Positions 14,339 through 22,968 of a stretch of DNA of 64,000 nucleotides are shown one piece after another (the first letter of the stretch is position 1; each line of letters starts with the position of its first letter). The stretch is taken from assembly GCA_937892115.1 (NCBI GenBank), contig CALAUI010000013.1, forward strand, positions 1-64,000, written 5' to 3'. The position numbers and the translations under genes are program-made. The DNA comes from an uncultured Clostridia bacterium (lineage in GTDB: Bacteria; Bacillota; Clostridia; Oscillospirales; Acutalibacteraceae). A model generated the notes under the pieces. That model was given only the letters and a program-made list of their open reading frames with translations. It searched no databases and was not told where the DNA came from.

Positions 14339-16366
14339 ATGGATATGATAAAAGTAACAATAGACGGAAAAGAAATAATCGCCCCCAAGGGACAGACAGT
14401 CCTTCAGATTGCCGATGCCAACGGAATAGAAATCCCCACCCTCTGCTACGTTGACGAGCTGAGACCCTACGGTGCCTGCGGTCTGTGCACGGTGGAGGCA
14501 GATAATATTCCCAAGCTTCTGCGTGCCTGCGCAACGGTTGCTTCCGACGGAATTGTAATCCATACCCGTTCTCCCAGAATTGACCAATCAAGAAAAATTG
14601 CCCTTGAGCTTCTCATTTCCGATCATACCGGAGACTGTAAGGGTCCCTGCTCACTCAACTGCCCTGCCGGAACAGACTGCCAGGGCTATGTAAAGCTGAT
14701 TTCGGAAGGCAAATTCAGAGAAGCAACCGAGCTTGTAAAAGAAAAAGTTCCTCTGCCCGCATCAATAGGCAGAGTATGTCCGCATCCCTGCGAAAAGGCG
14801 TGCCGCAGACAGTATGTTGAGGACAGCATATCCATTGCCTTCCTCAAGGCATTTGCCGCAGACAGAGATCTCGGATCGGGCAATAAGATCATTCCCGCTG
14901 TTGCACCCTCAACGGGCAAGACCGTAGGTATTATCGGCGGAGGCCCCGCAGGTCTTACCGCTGCATATTTCCTTGCCGTCAAGGGACACAAGGTCACAAT
15001 TTACGATGCAATGCCCAAAATGGGCGGTATGCTCCGCTACGGCATTCCTCAGTACCGTCTGCCCAAAGAGGTGCTTGATGCGGAAATTGATACCGTTTCA
15101 AAGCTCGGCGTTGAAATGAAAAATAACGTAAAAATCGGTGAAGATATCAGCTTTGCCGAAATAAGAAAAAAACACGATGCCGTCCTTGTTGCCATAGGTG
15201 CGTGGACAAGCAGCTCCATGAGAGTTCCCGGCGAGGAGCTTGAGGGAGTTATCGGAGGTATAGATTTCCTGCGCAGTATTGCTCTTAAAAATCCCGTTGA
15301 TATCGGCAAAAACGTCGCTGTCTGCGGCGGCGGCAATACCGCTATGGATGCCTGCCGCAGTGCGGTCAGACTCGGTGCGGAAAACGTTTATGTTATTTAC
15401 AGAAGAACAAGAGCCGAAATGCCCGCCGAAAAGGTTGAAATCGACGAAGCAGAGGAGGAAGGCGTACAGTATAAATTCCTCTGCAATCCCACTGAAATCA
15501 TAGGCGAAAACGGAAAAGTCAAGGCGGTAAAGCTTCAGAAAATGGAACTCGGTGAGCCCGATGCAGGAGGCAGAAGGCGTCCCGTTCCCATTGAAGGCGC
15601 ATTTGAAACGATTGAACTTGACTCCGTCATCATGGCAATCGGTCAGAAAATAAATATCAAGGGATTTGAGGAGCTTGAGCTTACCGACAGAGGCAATATT
15701 TCCGCAGATACCCTTTCATTCCGTACCTCACTTGAGGGCGTATTTGCCGCGGGCGATGCCACCAACAAGGGTGCTTCCATTGCCATTGAAGCCATCGGCG
15801 AAGCACAGAAGGCAAGCGAGGTAATCGACGGCTATCTCAACGGTAAAGACGTAAAATACCGCAAGCCCTTCGTGGTCGAAAAGACCGTTACGGCTTCGGA
15901 TTTTGCAGACAGAGAAAAAATCAGCCGTGCAAAGATGCCTCAGAGAAATCCCGAAGAGAGAAAGCATGACTTTGATGAAATAAATCTGGGCTTCTCCGCC
16001 GAAGCGGCAATGAGCGAAGCAAAGAGATGTCTTGAATGCGGATGCCACGATTATCACAAATGCAAGCTTATCCGCTATGCAAACGAATACGACGTAAACC
16101 CCGCAAGATTCAACGGTGACAAGCACAGCTGTCAGAAGGAAAGAAAACTTGCCGTAATTGAAAGAGACCAAAATAAATGCATCCTCTGCAATCTTTGCGT
16201 AAGAGTATGCAGTGAAGACGTAGGCAAGGGTATTCTCGGACTTGTGGGAAGGGGCTTCACCACCGTAATCAAGCCCGAATTCAACAAACCCGAGGTAACC
16301 GAATACTGCATGACCTGCGGCAAGTGTGTCAACGCCTGCCCGACAGGCGCTTTGAAGAAACTCTGA
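14339..16366 (+). CDS. GltD/NfnL-like flavoprotein with HydA-type Fe-S domains
   Basis: 675 aa, preceded by AAGGAGGTGATC. Residues 1-75 form a plant-type [2Fe-2S] domain (Cys 36, 47, 50, 64). His96, Cys100, Cys104 and Cys108 look like a His-ligated cluster, followed by GltD-type cluster cysteines (147, 151, 155). The core is a two-dinucleotide flavin oxidoreductase with FAD motif GIIGGGPAGLTAA at about 197 and NAD(P)H motif CGGGNTAMDACRSA. The C-terminus has two [4Fe-4S] motifs (CILCNLCVRVC, CMTCGKCVNACPTGAL) with the RGF linker seen in hydrogenase HydA, but no H-cluster domain. With the two preceding genes it matches Sporomusa-type Nfn (Stn) transhydrogenases, which link NADH, NADPH and ferredoxin; NADP specificity here is inferred. 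Confidence 0.85.
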   Translation: MDMIKVTIDGKEIIAPKGQTVLQIADANGIEIPTLCYVDELRPYGACGLCTVEADNIPKLLRACATVASDGIVIHTRSPRIDQSRKIALELLISDHTGDCKGPCSLNCPAGTDCQGYVKLISEGKFREATELVKEKVPLPASIGRVCPHPCEKACRRQYVEDSISIAFLKAFAADRDLGSGNKIIPAVAPSTGKTVGIIGGGPAGLTAAYFLAVKGHKVTIYDAMPKMGGMLRYGIPQYRLPKEVLDAEIDTVSKLGVEMKNNVKIGEDISFAEIRKKHDAVLVAIGAWTSSSMRVPGEELEGVIGGIDFLRSIALKNPVDIGKNVAVCGGGNTAMDACRSAVRLGAENVYVIYRRTRAEMPAEKVEIDEAEEEGVQYKFLCNPTEIIGENGKVKAVKLQKMELGEPDAGGRRRPVPIEGAFETIELDSVIMAIGQKINIKGFEELELTDRGNISADTLSFRTSLEGVFAAGDATNKGASIAIEAIGEAQKASEVIDGYLNGKDVKYRKPFVVEKTVTASDFADREKISRAKMPQRNPEERKHDFDEINLGFSAEAAMSEAKRCLECGCHDYHKCKLIRYANEYDVNPARFNGDKHSCQKERKLAVIERDQNKCILCNLCVRVCSEDVGKGILGLVGRGFTTVIKPEFNKPEVTEYCMTCGKCVNACPTGALKKL

Positions 16367-16367
16367 T

Positions 16368-17510
16368 ATGATAAAGGTAATGGCTTTGATTATGTCCGTT
16401 CTTGTTGCCGTAACAAGCGGCGGATACGGCGTGACCGGAGGTTATGAAATGCAGACCTCAAAAGGTGAATTTGTCAAAATACTGTTTAATAAAGAGAAAA
16501 CGATTGCTGAAAAGTGTATCGGCAAGCCCTCCGGAGACGTGTGGTCAGAGGAGGATGAATACGCCCTTGACTGCGGTGCTGCCGTATTCAAGGAAAAGGA
16601 CCGCGATTTCAGAATACTGAACGTTGCGGATATTCATTTCTCCGATTTCGGTTACCGCATTTTTACGGGTATAGGTGCAGAGGCGGTACTCAGAGCGATC
16701 GTAAGGGACGTCAAACCCGATCTTATCACTCTCTCCGGTGATATGGTATGCGGCGATTCCGACAGTTATTCAATCAGACGGCTTACCGACCTTATGGAAA
16801 GCTTCGGTATTCCCTGGGCTCCCGTTTTCGGCAATCACGATGACGAAGCCAACTGCGACCTTAATTACCTCTGTGACATTATGATGTCGGGTCCTCACTG
16901 TCTTTTACAAAAGGGTGACCCCCGTATGGGCTGCGGAAACTATGCAGTCAATATAATCGAAAAGGACGAATCGGGTGACAGATTGATTGAAACGCTCCTT
17001 ATGACCGACAGTCACCATTCCCAGCCCAACGAAATACAGAATCAATGGGCAAAATGGGTCTGTGAAGGAACGGGAAAAATCTCCGGCGGCAATGCGGAGG
17101 TTTCCGCAATAATGCATATTCCCCTGCCCGAATACGAAACCGCATACAGACTTTATCACTCCGGCGACAGCTGGGATGATGACTGCAGCGGCTGTGGGGA
17201 CAGATTTGAAAAAATCTGCTGTGAATACGATAAAAACGGCAATCCCTCTTCAAGGGGCTTCTTTGACGTACTCAAAGAAGCGGGAAACGCAAAATATGTT
17301 TTCTGCGGTCACGATCATCTGAATGATTTTTCCGTACTCTATGAGGGCATACGGCTGACTTATATGATGAAAATCGGTATGGCATCGGGCTTTCGCCCCG
17401 GTTTTGACGGCGGTACCGTCATTACCGTAGGCGGTAACGGAATCAAATCAATAAATCATAAAACGGTTTCTCTGACAGGATTCAGAGACAGACTGACTGT
17501 CAATATTTAA
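16368..17510 (+). CDS. secreted or anchored calcineurin-like metallophosphoesterase
   Basis: 380 aa. It begins one base after the preceding stop, suggesting coupling. A short hydrophobic N-terminus (MALIMSVLVAVTSGG) may be a signal or anchor. The dimetal phosphoesterase motifs are intact: ADIHFSD, LSGDMVCGD, GNHDDEA, HIPLPE and GHDHLND. A cysteine-rich insert (DDCSGCGD, ICCEYD) precedes the final motif. The family includes purple acid phosphatase-like and phosphodiesterase enzymes; the substrate is unknown. First hydrolase gene after the bifurcating complex. Confidence 0.82.
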   Translation: MIKVMALIMSVLVAVTSGGYGVTGGYEMQTSKGEFVKILFNKEKTIAEKCIGKPSGDVWSEEDEYALDCGAAVFKEKDRDFRILNVADIHFSDFGYRIFTGIGAEAVLRAIVRDVKPDLITLSGDMVCGDSDSYSIRRLTDLMESFGIPWAPVFGNHDDEANCDLNYLCDIMMSGPHCLLQKGDPRMGCGNYAVNIIEKDESGDRLIETLLMTDSHHSQPNEIQNQWAKWVCEGTGKISGGNAEVSAIMHIPLPEYETAYRLYHSGDSWDDDCSGCGDRFEKICCEYDKNGNPSSRGFFDVLKEAGNAKYVFCGHDHLNDFSVLYEGIRLTYMMKIGMASGFRPGFDGGTVITVGGNGIKSINHKTVSLTGFRDRLTVNI

Positions 17511-17520
17511 GGAAAAGCTT

Positions 17521-18237
17521 ATGAAAATGCTGATGGCAAGCGACTTTGACGGTACCTACCGTACCACCCGGAAGCAGCTTGATAAAAATAACAGAGCAAT
17601 AGAAAAATGGAGAGCCGCCGGAAACTATTTCGGTATAGTCACCGGCAGAGGTGAGGACTTTCTCCCGAAAGCGAAGGAAATGGGATTAAGCTTTGACTAT
17701 CTGATTGTGTATAACGGCTCACTCATACTCAGACCCGACGGCTCACATATCCACGAAGAATTTATCATGCGTGATATGTTCGTGAAGCTGGAGGAATATT
17801 TCGCCCCGGTTTCCGACTGCGTTTACTATTCAAAGGCAGATGAAAGCGAGAAGTACTTTCATTACTATGCCGAAATGCCCAATCCTCAGAGAGCGCTTGA
17901 GCTTGCGGAGGATATCAACGGTAAATACGGCGATACGATCACCGCTTTTGTCAACGGACCTCATATCAATATCGGTGTGAAGGGCTCGGGGAAAGCAGAG
18001 GGAGTCGGTCATATTCTGGAGTATTTCGGTCTGAAAAAGGAAAATGCGGTAGTCGTAGGCGATGATTACAACGACCTTGAAATGATAAGCAGGTTTAACG
18101 GCTGGTCCGTAATAAACGGCAGGAGAGCGGTAAAAAAAGCCGCATCACACATCTGTCTGAATATCGCTTCCCTCGTAAAAATCCTGCTGAAAAAGCAAAA
18201 GAAAAATACTGCCCGAAAGGATATATCTCATGAATAA
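17521..18237 (+). CDS. HAD-superfamily (Cof-type) phosphatase
   Basis: 238 aa. The four HAD motifs are visible: MASDFDGTY (nucleophile Asp), TGRGEDF, a lysine region with GSGKAEGVGHIL, and VGDDYNDLEM. A C2-type cap sits in the middle. It is cytoplasmic and likely dephosphorylates sugar phosphates or related metabolites. The usual DGTL is replaced by DGTY. It lies 10 bp after a phosphoesterase gene and overlaps the next gene by 8 bp. Confidence 0.85.
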   Translation: MKMLMASDFDGTYRTTRKQLDKNNRAIEKWRAAGNYFGIVTGRGEDFLPKAKEMGLSFDYLIVYNGSLILRPDGSHIHEEFIMRDMFVKLEEYFAPVSDCVYYSKADESEKYFHYYAEMPNPQRALELAEDINGKYGDTITAFVNGPHINIGVKGSGKAEGVGHILEYFGLKKENAVVVGDDYNDLEMISRFNGWSVINGRRAVKKAASHICLNIASLVKILLKKQKKNTARKDISHE

Positions 18238-19753
18238 ACCGATGAAAACAGGACTCAACGTTTTTCACCGTCAGGTCCTGAACAGCGAAGAAAAAATCGA
18301 CCTTGTAACCGATAACGGAAAGCTTATTGACTTCGCGGTATGCCACGTTGACGTTAATCAGTTCACAAAGGAAGAATCTGTTGACGCGGCTCACAGATTA
18401 AGCGAGTATTTTGAAAAGCGCGGCGTTCATTTCATCACGAATTACGAATTTCAGAATACGACGATAGACTGCAAATCGGCTGACGGCTTTGAATGGGCGG
18501 ATAATTCGGACGGCTGTCACAGACTGAAGCTTTACGACGGATACGTAAATGCACTGTCCGAAAGCGAATATTTTGACGGCATTATGTACGACGAATTTGA
18601 GCATATGATTGTCAGTCAGAATCCTTCAATTCAGATTAACACAAAGCTTAAAAAGATACTTCCCGTGTTTCCTCTTTCCGATACGAAGGACCCCGTAAAG
18701 CAGGGAGAAGTTCTCAGAAAACAGCTTAAGGAATATGCGGACGGATTCAGGAAAAACGGTGCCCCCGCAATGCTGGGCGAACACGTTTTTGCCGTTATGC
18801 TCCACACCTTTGCCGAATGCGGCATCATACCCAACTACAAATCAATGAAAGAGGATTATTCCAATGTGGGCTTCGCCATTGCGGCAGGTGCGGCGATGGA
18901 ATATAATATGCCTCTTTACAACTGTGTTGACAACTGGTTCCGTATGACACATCCGGGGCATTCTCCCGAGGAGCTGTATCATAATCTTGTATTCGCTCAG
19001 AAGGCAGGTGTTGACTGCTGCTATGTGGAAAGCATCAGCGTAATGACCGATAACGATGGGAAAATCACTCCCCTGGGCGAAAGCTTTCAAAAATTCTGCA
19101 AAGAATATACGGGAAAAGAAAGGGACTATTCCATTGAGGATTACAGACCCGAAATCGGCATCATACACTATGACGACGGCTTCTGGGGGCAGTGGTATCC
19201 CGTCATCTTCAAGAAATGTCTCAACGGCAATCCAGGATTAAAGGTAAACAGCAAATCCTATGAAATGTTCAGGATTTTCAATATAATCACCCACGGAGAA
19301 ACCTGCAAAAACGGTATTTCCTGGGCAAGATTTTCACCGTACTTCCTCAGAAAACACTTTTCGTTTGTATCAATGAACAGCACCGCCGTATTTGACCACA
19401 AGGCAGACGAGAGACTGCTTGAGAGTCTGAAGCTTTGCTTCCTCTCGGGTATTCATATCTCATCGGATACCCTTAAGGCGGTTGAAAAATGCGTTAAGGA
19501 AAAAGGTCTGACGGTAGTCACTCCGAAGCGTTTTGCTCCGAAATCAATCAGAGAAAAATCAAAGGGAAGCATAAGCGAAATAGCCGACGGCAAGGGCAAA
19601 TGGATTGTCGTCAAAAGCTATAAATCGTCAAAAATCAAAAAGCACATACGGGAATATCTCGGCAATAAGGGTGAAATCCGTCTTACCTTCAAAGACAGAG
19701 AAATCAAGCTTAAAATCAACGAAGACAAGGATTCATTCACCGAAATATCCTGA
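18230..19753 (+). CDS. unknown protein, possible TIM-barrel glycosidase-like fold
   Basis: 507 aa, no signal peptide, overlapping the HAD gene by 8 bp. I do not recognise the family. The first 300 residues alternate strands and helices with motifs that resemble glycoside hydrolase barrels (FAVCHVDVNQF, HFITNYEF, DGIMYDEFEHM, MLGEHVFAV, AGVDCCYVES); the Asp/Glu pair in YDEFE and the Glu in LGEH or YVES are candidate active-site acids. The last 120 residues, rich in Lys and Glu, look like an accessory domain. Being cytoplasmic in an operon of hydrolases, it may act on an imported glycoside or glycosyl phosphate; this is inference. Confidence 0.6.
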   Translation: MNKPMKTGLNVFHRQVLNSEEKIDLVTDNGKLIDFAVCHVDVNQFTKEESVDAAHRLSEYFEKRGVHFITNYEFQNTTIDCKSADGFEWADNSDGCHRLKLYDGYVNALSESEYFDGIMYDEFEHMIVSQNPSIQINTKLKKILPVFPLSDTKDPVKQGEVLRKQLKEYADGFRKNGAPAMLGEHVFAVMLHTFAECGIIPNYKSMKEDYSNVGFAIAAGAAMEYNMPLYNCVDNWFRMTHPGHSPEELYHNLVFAQKAGVDCCYVESISVMTDNDGKITPLGESFQKFCKEYTGKERDYSIEDYRPEIGIIHYDDGFWGQWYPVIFKKCLNGNPGLKVNSKSYEMFRIFNIITHGETCKNGISWARFSPYFLRKHFSFVSMNSTAVFDHKADERLLESLKLCFLSGIHISSDTLKAVEKCVKEKGLTVVTPKRFAPKSIREKSKGSISEIADGKGKWIVVKSYKSSKIKKHIREYLGNKGEIRLTFKDREIKLKINEDKDSFTEIS

Positions 19754-19764
19754 CGGGAGATATT

Positions 19765-20778
19765 ATGGAAGACATAAGTTATCTTACGGACCATTACGAC
19801 AAAAAAATAGAGAGGATAAAGCAGATAAATGCTCCCCTCAATTTTGTCTTCATAACCGACCAGCATAACAGACTCAACGAGCATGACAAGGGTTGGGCGA
19901 TACGCACTACCGACACTCTGACGTTTGAACTGGCAAGAAATCATATACGTTCAATACAGTATATTCTTGACAGATGTCCTGAAATCGGCTTCGTTGTCAG
20001 CGGCGGTGATGTGGGAAACGATTACGACCCGGATGTTGAGGCGTATAAATTCTCTGTCAGAGAGGTCTATGACGAGCTTTATAAACTTTCCGTTCCCGTT
20101 CATTGTATTATCGGCAACCATGACGACGGCTTCGGCAACTGTGCCGACAGAGGTTATGATTACCGTACTCATACGATTCTGCCGGACGAAATGCACGAAA
20201 TCTGTATGAAATATAACCCCACGAAGGAAAATTATTATTTCATTGACGTGGAGCCCGATTACAGATTTATCTTTATGAACAGCGTTGACCTGCCTTATCA
20301 GTTCGATTCCGACGGCAGTTATCCGTTTGACTGGCGCCTTGAAATTTCAAATAAGCAGGCGGTATGGTTTGAAGAAGAAGCTCTGAACACAGACAGAAAA
20401 ATCATCATTTTTTCTCACGCTCCCCTGCATAACGCGGGTGTATTCGGTACGGAAGGCATGCCTTTGGGTATAAAGCCCTATGATGACACGCTGAACGCTC
20501 CCAGAATCCTCTATGATATTTCACGGCATAAAAACGTGGTGGCAAATATCTGCGGTCACGTTCACTTTGATAATATTGCATATAATGACCGTCTGCTGAC
20601 GGTATCCACCCTCTGTTCTCTCGTCCAGGAATGGTGTTCCGCCTGCCCGAGAAGAGACCTCGGAACGATAACCGAAACCGCGTTTGACGTTTTTTCAATC
20701 AAAGACGATATGATGTATATGACCAGATTCGGCGCAGGCCGGGACAGAGAAGCGCACATCCTCTTTGAAATAAAATAA
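19765..20778 (+). CDS. cytoplasmic calcineurin-like metallophosphoesterase
   Basis: 337 aa, no signal peptide. Metal-binding motifs: TDQHN, SGGDVGND, GNHDDGF, SHAPLHN and GHVHFDN. Loop lengths and insertions differ from the other phosphoesterases nearby, so it is not a recent duplicate. It follows the unknown barrel protein by 11 bp. Phosphatase or phosphodiesterase chemistry is expected; the substrate is unknown. Confidence 0.82.
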   Translation: MEDISYLTDHYDKKIERIKQINAPLNFVFITDQHNRLNEHDKGWAIRTTDTLTFELARNHIRSIQYILDRCPEIGFVVSGGDVGNDYDPDVEAYKFSVREVYDELYKLSVPVHCIIGNHDDGFGNCADRGYDYRTHTILPDEMHEICMKYNPTKENYYFIDVEPDYRFIFMNSVDLPYQFDSDGSYPFDWRLEISNKQAVWFEEEALNTDRKIIIFSHAPLHNAGVFGTEGMPLGIKPYDDTLNAPRILYDISRHKNVVANICGHVHFDNIAYNDRLLTVSTLCSLVQEWCSACPRRDLGTITETAFDVFSIKDDMMYMTRFGAGRDREAHILFEIK

Positions 20779-20791
20779 CGGAGGCATCACC

Positions 20792-21607
20792 ATGAAAGGT
20801 TTAGTAAGCGTTTTTATGGCAATTCTCTCATTTATTACGGGTCACGTGATGCAGTTTGATATCGCGTTCAATCCCGACAAATACAATGTAATCACCCTTG
20901 AAGCATCCGACCTTCCCGCTCCCGTAAAGGAATATACGGAAGATTTCATTCAGCTCAGCGACGTAAAAATGCATTACCGTAAATACGGTGAAAGCGGTGA
21001 GCCGTTTATCCTTATCCACGGTAACGGCGGCGGTGCGCACTCACTTGCCGAAGCTGCCGAATACCTTGCAAACGAATACACCGTTTACGTTCCCGAAAGC
21101 AGATGCCAGGGCGAAAGCTCCGACCCGGGCGTTATCACGTACGAGCTGATGGCAAAGGATATTTATGAATTCGGCAATGCTCTGAATCTGAAAAAGCCCA
21201 TCATAATGGGACACAGCGACGGCGGCATGGTCGCTCTTGCCGTGGCGGCGAATTATCCCGATTTTCCCGGCAAAATCATTTCATGCGGTTCAAATTCAAA
21301 GCCCTCGGAATTCTGGCCCTATTTCAGAATCGGTGTACGTATCAGCAACCTTTTCAAGCCCGATAAGCTCAACGATTTAATGCTTTACGAGCCGGATTTC
21401 ACAGAGGAATATCTCGGAAGGATAACCTGCCCCGCATACATTGTCTGCGGTGAATTTGATATCATGAAGCTTTCGGATACAATCTACATCCACGAAAGCG
21501 TAAAGGGCAGCGATATGGCTGTCATAAAGGGCTCCGGCCACAGCACATATATGTCGCAGGACGGAGGCAAGGCATATACCCTTGCCCATAACTGGCTTTC
21601 AGAATAA
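20792..21607 (+). CDS. alpha/beta hydrolase with N-terminal anchor
   Basis: 271 aa. A hydrophobic N-terminus (SVFMAILSFITGHVM) is followed by a full alpha/beta hydrolase domain: oxyanion-region HGNGGGAH, nucleophile elbow MGHSDGG, acid in CGEFDIM and histidine in GSGHSTY. It is likely membrane-attached, facing outward, and hydrolyses an ester or similar bond. The position between a phosphoesterase and a G1P-dehydrogenase-like gene suggests lipid-type substrates, but this is inference. Confidence 0.83.
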   Translation: MKGLVSVFMAILSFITGHVMQFDIAFNPDKYNVITLEASDLPAPVKEYTEDFIQLSDVKMHYRKYGESGEPFILIHGNGGGAHSLAEAAEYLANEYTVYVPESRCQGESSDPGVITYELMAKDIYEFGNALNLKKPIIMGHSDGGMVALAVAANYPDFPGKIISCGSNSKPSEFWPYFRIGVRISNLFKPDKLNDLMLYEPDFTEEYLGRITCPAYIVCGEFDIMKLSDTIYIHESVKGSDMAVIKGSGHSTYMSQDGGKAYTLAHNWLSE

Positions 21608-21628
21608 ATTATCCCCGGAGATATAAAA

Positions 21629-22948
21629 ATGAGCGTTAAAGAAATACTTTCTGCCGTAACGGGCGAATGCGAATGCGGCAAGATACACGAACTTCCCGAT
21701 ATAACAGTTGAATCGGGAAAAGGGGCTTTTGATACTCTGACGGGTCATATTGACTCCTTCGGTGCAGTACACCCCTACGTAATCAGCGATATAAATACGG
21801 AAGCCGTTGCAGGCAAAAGAGTCAAGGAAATGCTTGAAAAATCGGGTAAAGCATATACCTGCTGCCTTTTTGAATGTGACAAGCCCGTACCCGATGAAAA
21901 AACCGTGGGCTATGCAATTATGAATTATACATCCGAATGCGATATGATTATTTCCGTGGGCTCGGGTGTAATGAACGACGTCGGTAAAATAGTCGCAAAC
22001 GTCACGGGCAAACCGTATATACTCGTTGCCACCGCTCCCTCAATGGACGGTTTTGCCTCCCTCACTTCCTCGGTGGAGCGAAGCGGTCTCAAAATCAGTC
22101 TTGCATCAACGGCCCCGGACGTAGTAATCGGCGATACCGATATACTCAAAACAGCACCCGACATTATGCTCAAAGCAGGCCTCGGGGATATGCTGGCAAA
22201 ATACATCAGCAATCTTGAATGGAATATTTCCCGCTTCATTACGGGTGAATACTACTGTGAAAAAGTGGCTTCTCTCGTCAAAACGGCACTTAAAATCTGC
22301 ACCGATAACGCCGAAGCCCTTCTGAACAGAGAGGATGAGGCAATCAAGGCCGTGTTTGAGGGACTTGTGGTAAGCGGAATCGCAATGAATATTGCGGGAT
22401 GCTCACGACCCGCTTCCGGGCTTGAACATTATTTTTCCCATATATGGGATATGCGCGCTCTTTGCTTCGGTAAAGCGGAAAGTCTTCACGGTATCAACTG
22501 TGCAATCGGTACCCGTGAGGCATACAGCCGATACCGTAAGCTGCTCACCGTCACTCCCGACAGAGAAAAAGCGGAAGCATACGCTGAAAATTTTGATCTT
22601 GATTCATGGAACGAAAAACTGAGACGGTTTATCGGTCCCGGTGCGGAGCCAATGACAGAAGCGGAAAAGAAAGACGGGAAATATGACCTCGCAAATCACG
22701 CCAAACGCCTTGAAAATATAATCGGCAACTGGGATAAAATCATTTCAGCCGTAAAAGAAGAACTTCCCGATGAGGAAAGCTTCAATAATATTTATTCTCT
22801 CGCAGGTATTCCGAAAAAACCCGAAGAAATCGGCATTGACAAATCGGATATTCCCATGACCTTCCTGTGCACGAAGGATATAAGGAATAAATATATCCTT
22901 TCCTCTCTCACGTGGGATTTGGGAATAATTGAAGATTTTGAGCAATAA
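21629..22948 (+). CDS. sn-glycerol-1-phosphate dehydrogenase-like enzyme (EgsA/AraM family)
   Basis: 439 aa. It belongs to the iron/zinc-dependent alcohol dehydrogenase superfamily, G1PDH branch: nucleotide-binding VGSGVMNDVGKI, the TAPSMDGFAS motif, GDMLAKY, and metal-binding residues in SRPASGLEHYFSHIWDM and ESLHGINCAIG. Characterised relatives interconvert dihydroxyacetone phosphate and sn-glycerol-1-phosphate with NAD(P)H; Bacillus AraM is an example. The insertion near residues 310-370 is charged and less conserved. In this operon it could oxidise G1P released by the phosphoesterases or make it. Family confident; direction and substrate inferred. Confidence 0.85.
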   Translation: MSVKEILSAVTGECECGKIHELPDITVESGKGAFDTLTGHIDSFGAVHPYVISDINTEAVAGKRVKEMLEKSGKAYTCCLFECDKPVPDEKTVGYAIMNYTSECDMIISVGSGVMNDVGKIVANVTGKPYILVATAPSMDGFASLTSSVERSGLKISLASTAPDVVIGDTDILKTAPDIMLKAGLGDMLAKYISNLEWNISRFITGEYYCEKVASLVKTALKICTDNAEALLNREDEAIKAVFEGLVVSGIAMNIAGCSRPASGLEHYFSHIWDMRALCFGKAESLHGINCAIGTREAYSRYRKLLTVTPDREKAEAYAENFDLDSWNEKLRRFIGPGAEPMTEAEKKDGKYDLANHAKRLENIIGNWDKIISAVKEELPDEESFNNIYSLAGIPKKPEEIGIDKSDIPMTFLCTKDIRNKYILSSLTWDLGIIEDFEQ

Positions 22949-22968
22949 TCCTGAAACGGGGTGTAAAA

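Noticed and set aside
12096..16366. Respiratory complex I or an FeFe-hydrogenase operon
   Set aside because: Only NuoE- and NuoF-like subunits occur, membrane subunits are absent, and the third protein lacks H-cluster motifs, carrying a GltD-like flavin core instead.
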